In this document: in pieces, positions 11,349-24,129 of the stretch
Layout: the number at the start of each line of letters is the position of its first letter
How positions within the stretch are numbered: the stretch's first letter is position 1
Origin: Megamerina dolium
Taxonomy: Eukaryota; Arthropoda; Insecta; Diptera; Megamerinidae
Direction: 5' to 3'
NCBI GenBank assembly: GCA_963854835.1
Contig: OY978526.1
Span: 74,930,418 to 74,994,417 of the forward strand
Length of the DNA stretch: 64,000 bases
The notes under the pieces: model-generated
What the model saw: only the letters and a program-made list of their open reading frames with translations
What the model was told of the DNA's origin: nothing
The model's database searches: none
Made by a program: the position numbers and the translations under genes

Positions 11349-11372
11349 GTGTGTGTGTGTGTGTGTATGTGT
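11349..11372. repeat. (GT)n microsatellite
   Basis: About a dozen GT dinucleotides with a TATG interruption near the end. Confidence 0.85.
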
Positions 11373-11693
11373 AGGTATCATGACCACCCCCGACGCATCA
11401 CTTTCGTGTATGTCCGAATTTCATTGATACTACATTGTCCATAACTTAATAAAACGAATATTGATTATCATTATATACATACATTCATACATGCATACCA
11501 ATATGTATTTGTGTATTTATTTATGTACATAGAGTGTATCATTGTTGGCATCAGGGGAGCCAACTTGCCATGTAATTGAGTGTAGAGATGCGCAGCAGTA
11601 GCAACAGTAGGTACGTACTAGTAGAAATATGCCTGGATACATTCTGCTAGTTACGTGTATTGTTGGTCATATACAATATATATGCTCGTATAA

Positions 11694-11718
11694 TACACAC
11701 ACACACACACACACACAT
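11694..11718. repeat. (CA)n microsatellite
   Basis: About twelve CA dinucleotides followed by ATAC words. Confidence 0.85.
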
Positions 11719-12557
11719 ATACATACAATAATGAAATTTACAATAAATAGAAACTTGTTTACAAATCGTTTTGGTTTTTTAAATTTGATTGCATTTGATT
11801 GGGGAAAAAATCAAATTGATTGCACGGAAATAAAGTGAGTTTATGGTCAATGAGTGTACATACACGTACACAAATATTCTCTAATACGATCTACTATAAA
11901 ATGAAGAGTGGGATTTTTGTTTTGTTTTCATTTTTCAATGAACATAAATCGGATGTCTTAAAAATTCTACATTCATTTATGTGACGGTTGGATGGTATTA
12001 ATTCATACTCGATTAGAGAATAAAATTATCTGAGCTCTCTGAGGGATTGGGTTCTCTCGCAGCATCATAAAGAAGTTCCATAGATTTCAGAGTATTTTAT
12101 ATTTCAATTATATTGTAAAGATTCGAGCTAACGATAATCTAAAGACTCATTATGAAGTGAATATGGTGGACAGTAAATCATAATGCCAGAGATAAAAATA
12201 AGGATCATTAACAAAAACAAATATTTCGAAATTTTCTAATGTATAAAAAGTGAGCTAACCATATAATTTTACGATATAATCTCAAACATTAAAAGTAAGA
12301 TACTCGTATACCTAACTATAAAATATAGTGGGTGAAATATTAAACGGTTGATTTCAGTGACATTGTATATGAACTACAGTAAATAGTTGGTGTTGCTCTC
12401 CAATTTTTTACGAAATTATTTCACCTTGTATTGTTGAACTCACCTGAATTATAATTGCCCCTGGCTGAAGGCTACATAAGTTATGGGGATTTAGAATTTT
12501 TTTAATTTGTCGGCTCTATATGAAAGCTGCATTAAGTAGCGGGCGTTGCTCACTTAA

Positions 12558-13454
12558 GGGGGTCTTCTACCTTGTTGGTTCAAAAAATTCGAATTATTTT
12601 TTTTCAATTTTCCAACCCAGAAGGTGTTAGGAATATACCCTTAAAAGGATATAACTGAAATCTTATTATTTCGAGTTTTTCCGAGCCGTCGAAGACAGTT
12701 ACGCGTGCTCTTATCGCAGCGCTCTTCGCGACCACCTAAAAGCTGGCCCATCGCGTTTTTCTAAAGTTATCTAACGTTCTATCGAATACCTGATGTATCT
12801 GTATCTATGTAATCTCTGTTATGCATGATAAAATTTTCGGTCCATTCAGTTTGAAAGAAAATTTAACGTCGGAAACATCCCGCTTGTTATATACATGAAT
12901 ATCTTTAAATGCGATTTCCCAAAAGTTGCGTTTTTGTAACTGGTTGACATGATATCTCGAAAACTAATTGATTGATTGATTGAAATTATATATCAAAATT
13001 TGTGAAAAACATGTGGCTATCGTCTGACAGATACTTTTTAGATTTTTTTTATTTAAACAATTTTTACAGATGTTTTTAACCCCGAAAACATTAAAAAAAA
13101 ATTTTTTTTTTTTACAGTTGCCTGTTCTGCGAAATTTTCAAATTTTGAAAATGCCATCTGTCAAACGATAGCCAAGGTGATAAAAAAATTAAATCATTTT
13201 GGTTTTTTTGTTTCAGACGATTTTCATGAGCTAAATCGTGTCAACCATTTGTGTATGCATTTTTTGCAAGGGACACTTCAAGGTCAAGTCACGGTCAAAT
13301 CGAAGACAGTAAATTTTCAGTAAAATTAGTGTTAAATGTATTTAAATAAACAAGTTGAATGCAACAAACCGCACCTCGATTGCGTTTTTAGTTTTCCTAT
13401 AACTAATATTCAAAAAACAGTGTCAAAAATGAAGCCACAAGGTAGAAGACCCCC
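12558..13454. mobile_element. Non-autonomous DNA transposon with TTAA target duplication (piggyBac-type)
   Basis: The 897-bp element starts GGGGGTCTTCTACCTTGT and ends in the reverse complement of the same word. Beyond it, the ends differ only by a few bases (TTGGTTCA against GGCTTCA). TTAA flanks both sides (12554-12557 and 13455-13458), the signature of piggyBac-type insertion. The interior is AT-rich with long T and A tracts and has no transposase-like frame, so it would need an enzyme supplied elsewhere. The outermost bases are not the classical CCC of piggyBac itself, so the superfamily assignment rests on the TTAA. Confidence 0.82.
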
Positions 13455-13458
13455 TTAA

Positions 13459-14392
13459 TCATTGTGAAATTATTATCCCTTATAGTATTATATTAATTAA
13501 CGATTGTCCCAGTCGACTAATGTGTTTTAACATTTTTTTTAAGCCTCTAATTTATATGGGAGCTTAATAAAATAGGAGACGTGGCCTAATAATTTCTTGT
13601 GAAATTTTTTTTTTTGGTTACAAAATTAATCTATCATAATTATATATGGTTGCCCTAAGCAAAAATCTACTTAAGTTATAGGAGTTAACGTTTAAAAAGG
13701 ATTCCGCGACTTCCGCAACTACATATATTAAATATCGAGCGTGGCTCAACTCGTGGCTTTATTCAAAAACTATAATTTCAGACCTTGTACACGAAAACAA
13801 TACTAGATACAATTGTTTATGTCTTAAAAGTAGGCTGATATTTGCGTACGACTTTTACGATTCCATTTCAGTCATGGTGTTATTATGAAGGTAGAGCAAC
13901 TACAAAAAATTCCTCTTGGCTGCGCCATATAATATCGGAAAATGGCTTGTTATAGTGTCAAGCTAGTGTGTTTCTTTTTCCTTTTCAACTTCTTCTTCTT
14001 CTTCTTTTCACATGTGTTTGCTGTTGTTTTATTTACCTTTTCTCCTTCATTCATGAGAACTCTCCCCAATGGCTGTATCTTGTGTTATTATACCATGACA
14101 AAACCAATCAGCTGTTATTATTCACATAAATAAAGGAATTGTAGTTTATAAATTTTTGGTTTTGAAATATTTATAAGGTTGGTTGTTTAAGGTATTTTAT
14201 TGGATTGTTGCGTTTCTTAAATTGGTGAGCATATTTGAATATACCATAATAGTATTTGATCAATTTTACAGTAATCGATCTGATTGCAGGGAGTACGGCG
14301 ATAAATCAAAATTATATAAGTATGGTCCAATTCACGATTTTAACATTGAGGTCTCTAAAGCAGACTTTTCTGAAATAGGACTATCAAACCAA
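13459..14392. other. Gene-free stretch
   Basis: AT-rich, with no recognisable feature apart from T-rich runs (a TTC triplet run near 13988-14008). Confidence 0.6.
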
Positions 14393-14400
14393 ATATCAGA

Positions 14401-14763
14401 TAAAAAAATAAATATGTGGCACTTAAAGCCCCAAAGGGCTCATTGGCCGAGCTTCTCTTCCATTACTGTTGTGCGTCTTAAATTTGGACAGTATTAGAAA
14501 GGACCTACTTATTTTAGCCGGTTCCGAACGCCAGAACACTTGTGACATCACTTTTTCTGAGCTTTGTCACAGAGTTCTTTTAGAAGCTTTTTCATGGCAA
14601 GTTATTACTGTCGGAAGAATTGCCAATTGCTTGCCGACAGGTGGGTACCATTCGAAAGAAAAATCTTATCGATATTAAATTTGTTATGCATCAGCCGAGG
14701 ATTGAACCACGACCTACAGATTAGAAGGCGAACACACTAACCACTGAGCTACGGCACCCACCA
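14401..14763 (-). mobile_element. tRNA-derived SINE, full length, minus strand
   Basis: On the minus strand the element begins with a tRNA-like head, TGGGTGCCGTAGCTCAGTGG, carrying an A box. About 50 bases on comes a B box (GGTTCAATCC). A body of about 250 bp follows and the element ends in GCCACATATTTATTTT-like sequence. It is flanked by an eight-base repeat ATATCAGA (14393-14400 and 14765-14772), the expected product of target-primed insertion. An open frame inside is fortuitous. Confidence 0.88.
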
Positions 14764-14772
14764 TATATCAGA

Positions 14773-17735
14773 CAGTTCTTCCCATTCTTCAACAATGTGT
14801 TCATTTTGCGATGAAGAATTCTCACAATCAATTAAATTTTCACTTTCTTTTGAACACATTTTTAAATTTATCTCACAAGATTTACTTTGAAGAAATTCAC
14901 GTTTGAAAAGAAATTAACGGATCATTATATATCTACGTATTATACGTAAATATGCGTATATATACGTACAATTCTTGAAGTAGGTCAAACTACCGGGAAC
15001 AAACATGCCAGTCGTTTCTTCTCATTTTATTAAAAACGATTACGAAAAAAAACCAAACAAATTGTAATGTGAAATAAAACTTCTATAATTTTTTGCATTT
15101 AATACTTTCTTTATATTTAATATAAGCCAATGGCAAACCAGAAATGAAAGATCCAACAACCGATATTTTGTAGATATTTTGTAAACAACAAACGCGAAGA
15201 AGAATAAAGGATGTCAGCTTGCTATTGAATGGATATCGCCACTCCCATTCTTTTTAGGCTACAGCCATCTGCTGCTGCATTCATCAAAATTTCAATTCTG
15301 TGTAAATTCTTTAGGTTTTTCAATTCATGAATTGAAAAGGTATAGAACTCATTCTTATCAGCGTAAAGACTTCATTTAAATAGAAGAATTAAAAGTGAAA
15401 ATGACTTCACACTTTTATACTATATCCTGAATACAAACAACATTTCCACTTGCACGCTATAAAATATAATGTTAAAAGTATTTTGGGACCAGAAAACTAA
15501 AAAAAGTTTATTTTTGTTCGATTTTTTTATTTCTAATTCCATATTTCAGAAATGGTTGAAAATTTCTTATTACATTTTTCAGACAATATAAAGCTCAAAA
15601 CACTTTACTTCAATAACTCTCAAATAATTAGAAATTTCTATTAAAGATATCGAAAATAAAATTCGACCACTATTTAAAATTGTTCACATATATCGAATGT
15701 TAATCATAAATCACAAAATATTCATTTTCTGCATGACATGCAAGGAATATTGATTTAAAAACCAAACAAAACGGAATAGATAATACTAACAGTACGTAAA
15801 TACAATGAAATTGCATGAAATAAAATATCGTACTCGTACATTTTAAATTCTGCCAATGAAAATGCATTTTCCTTTTTTCACTATGCACTCTACTATTGTA
15901 TGTTAACTTCAAAATGTCTTGTGCTCCAAAGTCAATATATTACAATACTTACTACATAATACGAAATATCTATAATATTTTCACTTCAGCTCTGAAATAA
16001 CTAGAATCGAAAGGATGATTCAACAGAACAAATGGCAGATGGTATGGCATGTAAACATTTCGCATTTACAAACAGAAACTTTTAACAGATGTTCCCCATG
16101 AAATTTTGTTTCTTTTCCAATATTTATTACTTGTTTCTGTATTTTTTTTTTTTTTTTTTTGTCAATCAGCATGAGCATCAGCATCAACTTTTGGAGCAAT
16201 GAGTTTGAAGTTGAATTGTCACCCAACTTGATTGATATACACGTACACGTAAGCAGAGAAGATTAGTAACTAAATAAGGTTGAAATATGTTGAATTTCTA
16301 ATCGCATGAAAACTATTTTTTGATCAATAGTTGATAACAAAAATGAAAGTATTTGGAAAAAATACAAACTAAACACAAAAATAACATTGTAAATATAAGA
16401 GTATTCTTACAAAAAGTCACTAACTGACTATTCGTTTGTATGTATTCTACATACATATGTATGTAGGTCAGCAATTGTCTTCTAATACGGTTGCATTGTT
16501 GCCATGTTGCCAAAATTACATTGTGAGAATTTTTGGAATTTTCTAAACGATACTGAACACTTGCCAAATAATAGAATGATAACATACATAGATATCCATA
16601 CATATTCGTTACAAATCTTTTGTAGAAACCGCAAAAACTAAATATAAGCACACATCTGCAAAATGAAAATTCAGTTTCATTTCAGTTTATACGAATAAAG
16701 ACGCCAGTTATACTACTTTATACCCATGCATTCATACATTTATACTATGTATGTTTGAGTGTATGTGTATATGCATTAAGAATATCCAAAAGTTAATAAA
16801 ATTGTCTAAAAACTCACTCAATAAGCTACTATGTATTTAGTAAACTATCACATTTTTCGTACATAAGTAAGTACTCATATACTCGTAGATGAGTGCAATA
16901 TCATATCACACAATACTTACACGTATGTAAGCTATTATCACCCTCAATAATGCTTTCGAGAATGTATGCACTTACTAGTACAAGTATTAATATGCTTTAA
17001 GATGTTTCGACATCGATAGCTCTTCCTTATATACACATGATTATTAAAAGTCGAATAGAAAAGAGAAATATAAAGACGCACAACAAGAAAAACACAATTT
17101 TGCAATATTATTGCTTTTTTTTTCTAAAGTTAGTTTACTGGCGGTTTACTGTGTCAGCAAACTTCGCTAATATTAGTGAAATTAATACATGTTTCAACAA
17201 CGTTTTCGGGTTATTGAAATTTTTATCAAATGGCACATTCAGTTATCACAATTTAATATACGCCAATGACAAAGTGCGGTTTAACGTCTTTAGAATCTTT
17301 GAAAGCTTTTTGAAGGAGGATAAGTTTTCAACTTTTCAAAATGTAATGGAAATTGCATCATTCATGGTAACGAAAATGATAAGATTTGCTACGCCCTTGA
17401 AAGTATGAAACATCAAGAACATAGAAAAGCAATTATACAATCTTGTGCACATGGTATTGCATGATGCAATACAACAAAATTGCATCCTTTTTGCGATACA
17501 CAAACAAAACACATGAAGATTTGAACAAGCCTGAAAGTATGCAACGTTAAAACCCTGTACAAATGACGCAACATATAACAGATGTATAAGGCCGATGTTA
17601 TTCAGATATTCACATGATTATAAATCATGATATTTTTACACTCAATTTATCTATCAATATTCTAACCACTCTATGAAGCATAAGCGAATTTTTGTGTTTA
17701 ATTTTGCAGTAATGTAACAAGAGCAGCTAGATAAG
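14773..17735. other. Gene-free AT-rich stretch
   Basis: No supported gene. The longest open frame, 17037-17408 (123 codons), has no recognisable motif. A run of about 20 T lies near 16141-16160. Confidence 0.55.
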
Positions 17736-17739
17736 TTAG

Positions 17740-18170
17740 TGCCTTTTTGAATTAACGATATTTTTAGCAAAATAGCGTTTTTTTTTCTCAATGCAGTCTC
17801 CTTTTAGCTTGATACGTTTGGTGTAGCGGTTTCCTGAAGGTCCTCAAAATGTTGTTTCATCGATGATCTCTCCAGTCTACCGAAAATTCTTATCACCGAT
17901 CCATTTCTTTAGTTTTGAAAAGAGAAAATTTCCGTCCAGGACTAAAGATCGAGAATATACTGAATGGAAAGAGCAATTTGTAACCTAATTCATTCAATTT
18001 TGCCATTGCTACAATGAACTTGTGTGCTGAGCATTCTTCTGGTAAGAAAAAATTTTTTTCCCACCAAATATCGTTGTTTTGACTTTAAATCAGCATCGAA
18101 TCGATCCAACAGCTCTGCATAATAAAGGACAGCCGTCATCATTTTGACCTTTTAACGTTAATGGCACCGC
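17740..18170 (-). pseudogene. 3' half of a mariner (DD34D) transposase, decayed, minus strand
   Basis: On the minus strand, read across frames, the pieces are YYAELLDRFDADLKSKQRYL (near 18120), then MAKLNELGYKLL (near 17995), then a KKW-type motif (near 17905) and KRIKLKGDCIEKK (near 17810). This is the order of the central to C-terminal part of mariner transposases. The segment with the third catalytic Asp has been scrambled by frameshifts. The composition points to the mellifera/irritans side of the family. No terminal repeats are visible. Confidence 0.65.
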
Positions 18171-18364
18171 ACACATCCCAAAAAAAAAAAACAACGCGAA
18201 TTAATTCATTTTATTAGACATTTTAAGAAGTTTTAGATTTGCCTTAAGTTCGATATTTCATTTGTTGAATAAATTAAAAATAAATAGATGACATTTAAGG
18301 CTACGAAAAATATTAGGCAAACATCTCTCATAGTATTGTTGTGCATTCTGAACTGGAAGTGATT

Positions 18365-18460
18365 AATATGCTTATTTTATCCGATTTCGAATGTCAGGGG
18401 TGTTGCGACATAAGATTTTTGAGCCTCGGTACGGAGCTCTTTCAGAAATTTGGTTGAGTC
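18365..18460 (-). mobile_element. Divergent SINE fragment
   Basis: The stretch from TTATTTTATCCGATTTCGAA to GGAGCTCTTTCAGAA aligns by eye with the body of the SINE at 14401-14763 in the same orientation. Both ends are missing. Confidence 0.45.
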
Positions 18461-18644
18461 GGGTATTTAGACCTGTAACTCATATACTGGCCGTGACTAT
18501 TCTCAAATTTATTTTTATTTTTACTTCATAATTTATTTCCTTCCATTCAATTAATTGCTTTTCATATGTGTTATTCATTAATTAAAAAATCTACATAATA
18601 AAAATACATACTCGGATACCATGACAAACATATTGTTTTTGTAA

Positions 18645-18850
18645 ATAAAATATATTTTATTATTCAGTAAAATTTCCCTGAGCATCAATACACTTATGGC
18701 AACAGATAGCGAATCAAAATGTGAGAATTGGATTGGGCAGCCCAACAAGCCTTTAAAGTGTCGCCTTTATGATGTCGTTCATCTTCTTTCATGACCTTCA
18801 TGGTTACAGAATCATCATGTAAATTTCCCATTTTCTGGCACATACTAAGG
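18645..18850 (-). pseudogene. C-terminal scrap of a mariner-type transposase, minus strand
   Basis: The minus strand reads CCHKCIDAQGNFTE, like the usual mariner C-terminus (a WQKCIDxQGxYF-type ending), followed by an AATAAA-like signal. Upstream sequence is too decayed to follow. Confidence 0.35.
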
Positions 18851-18859
18851 TATAATTAC

Positions 18860-19665
18860 ATTCTTTCAAGTAACCAATCTTAAGAATACTCTCATTCATT
18901 ATACTCTTTTCAAATATCTCTGATTCATTATCATCTGTTGGGTTAAATTTATTTAATGAATATAATCAATATAATACAGGATAATTGCTTACTCATATTA
19001 TTCACAAATGTTTTGTATGTTTATAATACCTTCCTACGTATGCATGCATATTATAGTGTATAGGCACACGTAATATGTGGCAGCAATACAGAATATTTCT
19101 GAATACTTAGTTAGGCTTTTGAATGTTTATACCAATAATGCGAATTACGACTAATTGCATGCCTATACATACAAACTATATAATCTCTCAATAACGTATT
19201 GTAAATACAGCGTATGTCTACGCTATTATTATGCCTACAATATTCGCAATATGTACCGTATATGTACCTACTTGTATAGTATGATGCAACAAGCTCATTG
19301 TCTTATCACACACACATTGTATGATCAGAATAACATTCACTAATTTCAGCTTACTTCAGCAATACGCTGATAATAGACAATAGAAATCAAATTTATATGT
19401 ATGCAATTCCATTATTTGCCACAATTCATTAAGGTGATATTACAATAACAGATCAATTGTATTCTCTACTATACATATCATTCGATTTATGGTATCGTAA
19501 TATGTTCAAGAGATATACAATAAACAGAGGTTTGGCATATATATATACTACATACAAGTATCTATGTACATTATGGTGAAGCAAATTTTCAATCAGACTG
19601 AGTCAACGAAAAACAGAAAATGTTGATCATTTCAAATTGTTTTTCGTTCGAAATATATGATAGAC
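18860..19665. other. Gene-free AT-rich stretch
   Basis: Many CATA, TACG and TATG words but no supported feature. Confidence 0.6.
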
Positions 19666-19669
19666 ACCT

Positions 19670-20105
19670 ATTGGTTTTTCTTCCCCAACATTTCCCCCGA
19701 ACATACTTAATCGCTATATCCACCCTTTAATGTGGATCCCATAAATAATTAAAGTAAAATCACTTGAAATCATATCCCAATGGCTAACCAATGGCTATAA
19801 TAGACCGCCATTAATCTTCTCTATCCAACATTATATCCAACCATACTTACACTCTATATCCAATTCATAGGGATGCTCCCATATAAAGTTATAGCAAAAT
19901 CACTTTAAAGCCGATAATTAACCTCATTAGAGTAGTGAGATATATGACTGAGGCTTATTCATTTTTCCTCTCCCACATTTCATCCGAACATGCTTACTCC
20001 CATGAAACTGACGCTTTATAAAGTCTGTAAAGAAATGTGGAATTTCTTCCTTGAAATTTTTATAGGACCCGCTTCACTTAGTGAAATTTTCAAAATGTTG
20101 CTTCA
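19670..20105 (-). repeat. Dispersed repeat family A, about 3 units, minus strand
   Basis: Repeats of 'ACATTTCCCCCGAACATACTTAATCGC'-type landmarks occur at about 19700, 19840 and 19985 (spacing about 140-146 bp). These are the reverse complement of the GGTAAGTA..TTCGGAGGAAATGT landmark seen in plus-strand copies. Confidence 0.5.
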
Positions 20106-20109
20106 TACA

Positions 20110-23100
20110 AATGGACCCACCATAATGTTCCAATCTATGTATGTATATAACATACATAGGCACGTTCACATAGTGTACACATAGTATAAACACATAGTAT
20201 AAATCTCAAGGTACGTGAATATGCACGACAATACCACTAAATTAATTTCCAGGTACCACACTTATAATTCTCATAACAATTAGAATAGAATATCCATCAT
20301 AAATGCTTCCATTAAAACATATATATCTGTTGTTGGCGAACAAATCAAAATAATAATTAATATTGAGAAAAACAGAGTTGTAGAATTTAATTTGGAACAA
20401 AAAGAAAAATCTTGGTCGAGCTAATTTTTTTTTTTAATCACATTACATTTTAATATAAAGTAAAGCAGGAACTACTGATAAACTCTTTCCGAAGATATTT
20501 GTTGACAATTTTGTATTGTCGAAAGAAGTACGAATTATTTTCTGGCATATGCTTTAAGAGAACAAAAATTTTACATTATAAAAAAATTATGTTGAGTTGA
20601 TCATGCCAAAATTTGAGCGATGATCTTGGACTCATGAATCAAATCTACAAGTATAATTTGACCCGTAAAAAGATCTCGACTTAACGACATTGGAATACCA
20701 TATGATCTCAGCTTTCTGAAATATTCCAATGAGAAAACCGTTTTTCCCACTGTTAATTCAATTCCTGGTAGAATATTTCCATAATACACTGACAAAGTGT
20801 GCTTCTGGGTCCAAAAAGAGTGTAAATTGTTCGTTTAATTTTTGGCGATAACACGAATCAATTCTTTTTCGTAAGCCCAATTGTTAACAAATAATATCAT
20901 TAAAATATTTCGCAATGTTGGTGTTATGAAATAGTCAAAGAGAGTACACAATTATGGGCAGACAACTCTTAGTCTTTGAATCACGATCACTCGACGTCTC
21001 AGGATGAATTAATGAGGATCATTTAAAACCAAAGGATTATCCTTATCATACCACAGTCATCGTATGCACCTGACCATACCATTACTATCGCAAAGTTTGC
21101 AAACACAGCTTCAAAACACATATATAAATCAGAATTTATTATGCGCTTAAAAGTATGCAACTCTAAAAACATATATCTCATACCCACTCGTTATGCATAT
21201 GCAGGGTGGATAGGATATAGAGCAACATGTAAATTAAATCGATTAACGAATGGTGTTCTATAGTAGAGAAGTTTTTCGCAATTGATTGAAAATATTGGCT
21301 TTTTTGCAAGTTTGCAAGATCATATGACAAGATAGTGTGAACGTTTTTTCATTTAAATCTGAATTTCGTCCCATGTTGTCGTTTGAAAAATGGCTTGATT
21401 TCATTGCATGTCAGTAGTGAATTGCAAGTGGAAACACGATACATTAAATTGTTTGCAGCACATTGCGGATTAGCTCCCACCTTTTTGATTTTCTTTTGTG
21501 GTAGATTTTACATTTTTTAGGATTTGGTAAATATTTCCTATGGATGTTTACTTTTTTGGGAGCTAATTAAAAAAAGTTTCTTTTTACTTGAAAATTGGTA
21601 TACTAAATTCGTACAAGGTTAAATACAATCATCGTCAAAATTGTTTGCTTTTTATTAGCTGTTAATAAAATAAATGACATTTTAATCTACGATATATATA
21701 TATATATATATAGATAACATATATACACATTAATGCAACTACATAGTAACGAGAATCAGTCGATTTCTTTATCTTTTTGTGTGTAATTTTAGTGTATTTG
21801 ACTTTTTGTCTTTACTAATAAAAGTTCATGTCTATATACCTACTATACTATATGCACATCGCCTTTGAATACACTCTTCTAAACTCATTTAAACGAATAT
21901 GTACATGCATACATACGTAGCACTAAAGCACTTATATCTTAAAAGCATAACTACCAAGTCACACCAATAATGTTGATAATGGTGAGAAACCATATAAAAA
22001 CAAAAACTTGTAATGAGCAAGAAAGTCTATGCTCTGAATTTCTTTTTAACAATTAATGGTAAAACATGATGTCTCGAATTAATGTTCATCCGTTAACAGG
22101 GTCGATTACATGTACGGATAAAAGCATTAATGCATCAAGATGATACATACATGGCGTGGTGTGTCTCATGTAAGGTACTATATGTATGTAATCTACATAT
22201 ATATACACCTCTATATGCTATTGCTGCTTAGGGCAACTTGGTATTCTCAACGCAAAAAGAGATTGATATAATATATATGCATATATTTATACAATATAAG
22301 TATGGAAGGCGTGAGGGCGCTCAAAGCAAAAAGTTAAATACACATGTTGACTTTGCCAATGAGCAAAATGGAAAGTGGCAATGCCATTATGCCACATATA
22401 AATATGTGTGTGTGTGTGCATTAGCGTTATCCTTATTTTAACTAATCAAGATTTTCATATTCAAACAGATTCATTGTAAATTCAATATGTAAGACCAATT
22501 GCATCAAGTTTGATGAAAACAAATATAGTCAGCATTTCTAAAAATATGTACTTTTTTCGATTTAAGAATATCGTTTTTTTTTTGTTTTGATAGATAATCG
22601 TTTACGTTGTTGTTTCGAAATATCAATAAAGAATAATGTCTATCATCAGTTGAGCCATTGAAGCCATGGAATGCAACCCTGCGTTTGTAATGGAAAATAT
22701 TTTATTATTCACTGCATTAACTCTTAAATTTTAAGCCTCTAATTTATGGAATTTTGATTGATTGAAGCAACTCTGCACTTATAAGCCATAAGTACAGCTC
22801 ACATGGGCTCCACTATCATCGTCCGCTTTTTCGTTGCTTTACTTAATACAATCTTTTTTTTTTTTATAGCTGTATAGCAAGTAACCTCGTTGAATATAAA
22901 ACAATACCAAATATTATTTTAGGAAAAACTGATATCCGCGTTATAAATGTGGTTTTGAGAAAGAAATTAAATAAGCTGGGAGTAAAATCTGGTGAATATG
23001 GTGGGTACTCTAATATATTAGTTGCTCTGTAGTTTTATTTTTCCCATGATTTTTGACCTGTGTGAATATATGGAATATGTTTATATTTTCTTCTGCAAAT

Positions 23101-23160
23101 TTGGTCTTTCTCACAAATATTTACATCTACTTTAACATTTACCCAATAAAATTCTATTGG
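20110..23160. other. Gene-free AT-rich stretch
   Basis: A (TA)n run lies at about 21692-21712 and a short GT run near 22399. Open frames such as 20601-20795 (minus) and 22238-22441 show no family resemblance. Confidence 0.55.
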
Positions 23161-23163
23161 GCA

Positions 23164-24120
23164 GCGGCTGGCTTAGACAACACTTTAGCTCCTTCTGTTT
23201 AGTCAAGATGATGCTAGAAGATTTAAGTCTTATCCATGATGATAAACCATTGTATGAAATCATTATTATCCATCATAAAGTGGTCCGAAGAGTGCTGAAA
23301 AAAATTGGATCCCAAGGTATTTTTAGTTCAACGTTTGTTTTTCCAAAAATAAAAAATTAATATGTGTCACTTATAGGCCCAAAAGGGCCCTTTGTCCAAC
23401 TTCTCTTCCATTACTGTTGTGCATGTTAAATTTTGGGAAGTTTTAGAAGAGACCTACTTATTTTAGCCGATTCCGAACGGCAGAACCCTTGTGACATTAC
23501 TTTTTCTGAGCTTTGTCCAGAGTTCTTTTAGAAGCTTCCCCATGGCAAATTGTTACTGCCGGAAGAATTGCCAATTGCTCGCCGTCAAATGGATACCGTT
23601 CGAAAGAAAAATCTTTTCGATATTAAATTTGTTATTCTTCAGTCGGGGATTGAACCCACAATCTACAGACAAGAAGGCCAGAAGGTTAGTGTAACCACTG
23701 AGCTACGGCACCCATGACTCATCTGTGTGCTTTAAATCGTTTTGAAGCGGAAACGGCTGGCTTAGATAACACTTTAGCTTCTTCTCATCCGAGGTGATAA
23801 ATCGACGTACGAAATCATTGTTATCCGTCATAAAATGGTCCGAAAAAATCCGAAAAATGCTGAAAAAATCGCATTCGAAGGTATTTTTAGTTCAACATTC
23901 AACGTATAAATCTTCCAAAAATAAAAAATTAATGCGTGGCATTTATAGGCCCCAAAGGGCTCTTCGTCCAACTTCTCTTCCAATATTGTAGTGTGGCAAA
24001 TTCGTACTGTCGGAAGAGTTGTCAATTGCATGCCGAAAAGTGGGTGCCGTTCGAATGAAAAATCTTTTCGATATTAAAGTTGTGCTTCAGCCGGGGATTG
24101 AACCCATGACCTACAGATCA
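23164..24120. repeat. Segmental tandem duplication, unit about 588 bp, carrying a SINE in each copy
   Basis: A segment beginning CGGCTGGCTTAGA occurs at about 23166 and again at about 23754. It continues through 'CACTTTAGCT', 'TATTTTTAGTTCAAC' and 'CCAAAAATAAAAAATTAAT' in the same order, and each copy then runs directly into a SINE. The second copy is shortened inside its SINE. The SINE was therefore present before the duplication. Confidence 0.75.
23357..23713 (-). mobile_element. tRNA-derived SINE, near full length, minus strand
   Basis: Same family as 14401-14763. The head (GGGTGCCGTAGCTCAGTGG on the minus strand), B box and body are all present, more diverged than in other copies. It forms the right part of the first duplicated unit. 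Confidence 0.8.
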
Positions 24121-24123
24121 AAA
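23931..24123 (-). mobile_element. SINE copy with internal deletion and truncated head
   Basis: The sequence starts GCGTGGCATTTATAGGCCCC and jumps after about 65 bp to the GGCAAATTCGTACTGTCGGA part, so a middle block is missing. It ends before the A box. It belongs to the second duplicated unit. Confidence 0.75.
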
Positions 24124-24129
24124 ACTTCC

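Larger units (their letters stand above)
9900..12553. other. Gene-free stretch with clustered microsatellites
   Basis: Contains CAT/GAT/GTA/GTT trinucleotide runs between 10320 and 10730, (GT)n at about 11349-11372 and (CA)n at about 11694-11718. The surrounding sequence is less AT-extreme than the rest. No exon or RNA gene can be supported. Confidence 0.55.

Noticed and set aside
14690..14763. Apparent tRNA gene on the minus strand
   Set aside because: The A and B boxes belong to the SINE head. The acceptor stem does not close and the same head recurs with a SINE body in many places.
17037..17408. 123-codon plus-strand frame
   Set aside because: No motif, AT-driven composition (Phe, Ile, Asn, Lys), no splice or polyadenylation context. 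Length alone is not enough.
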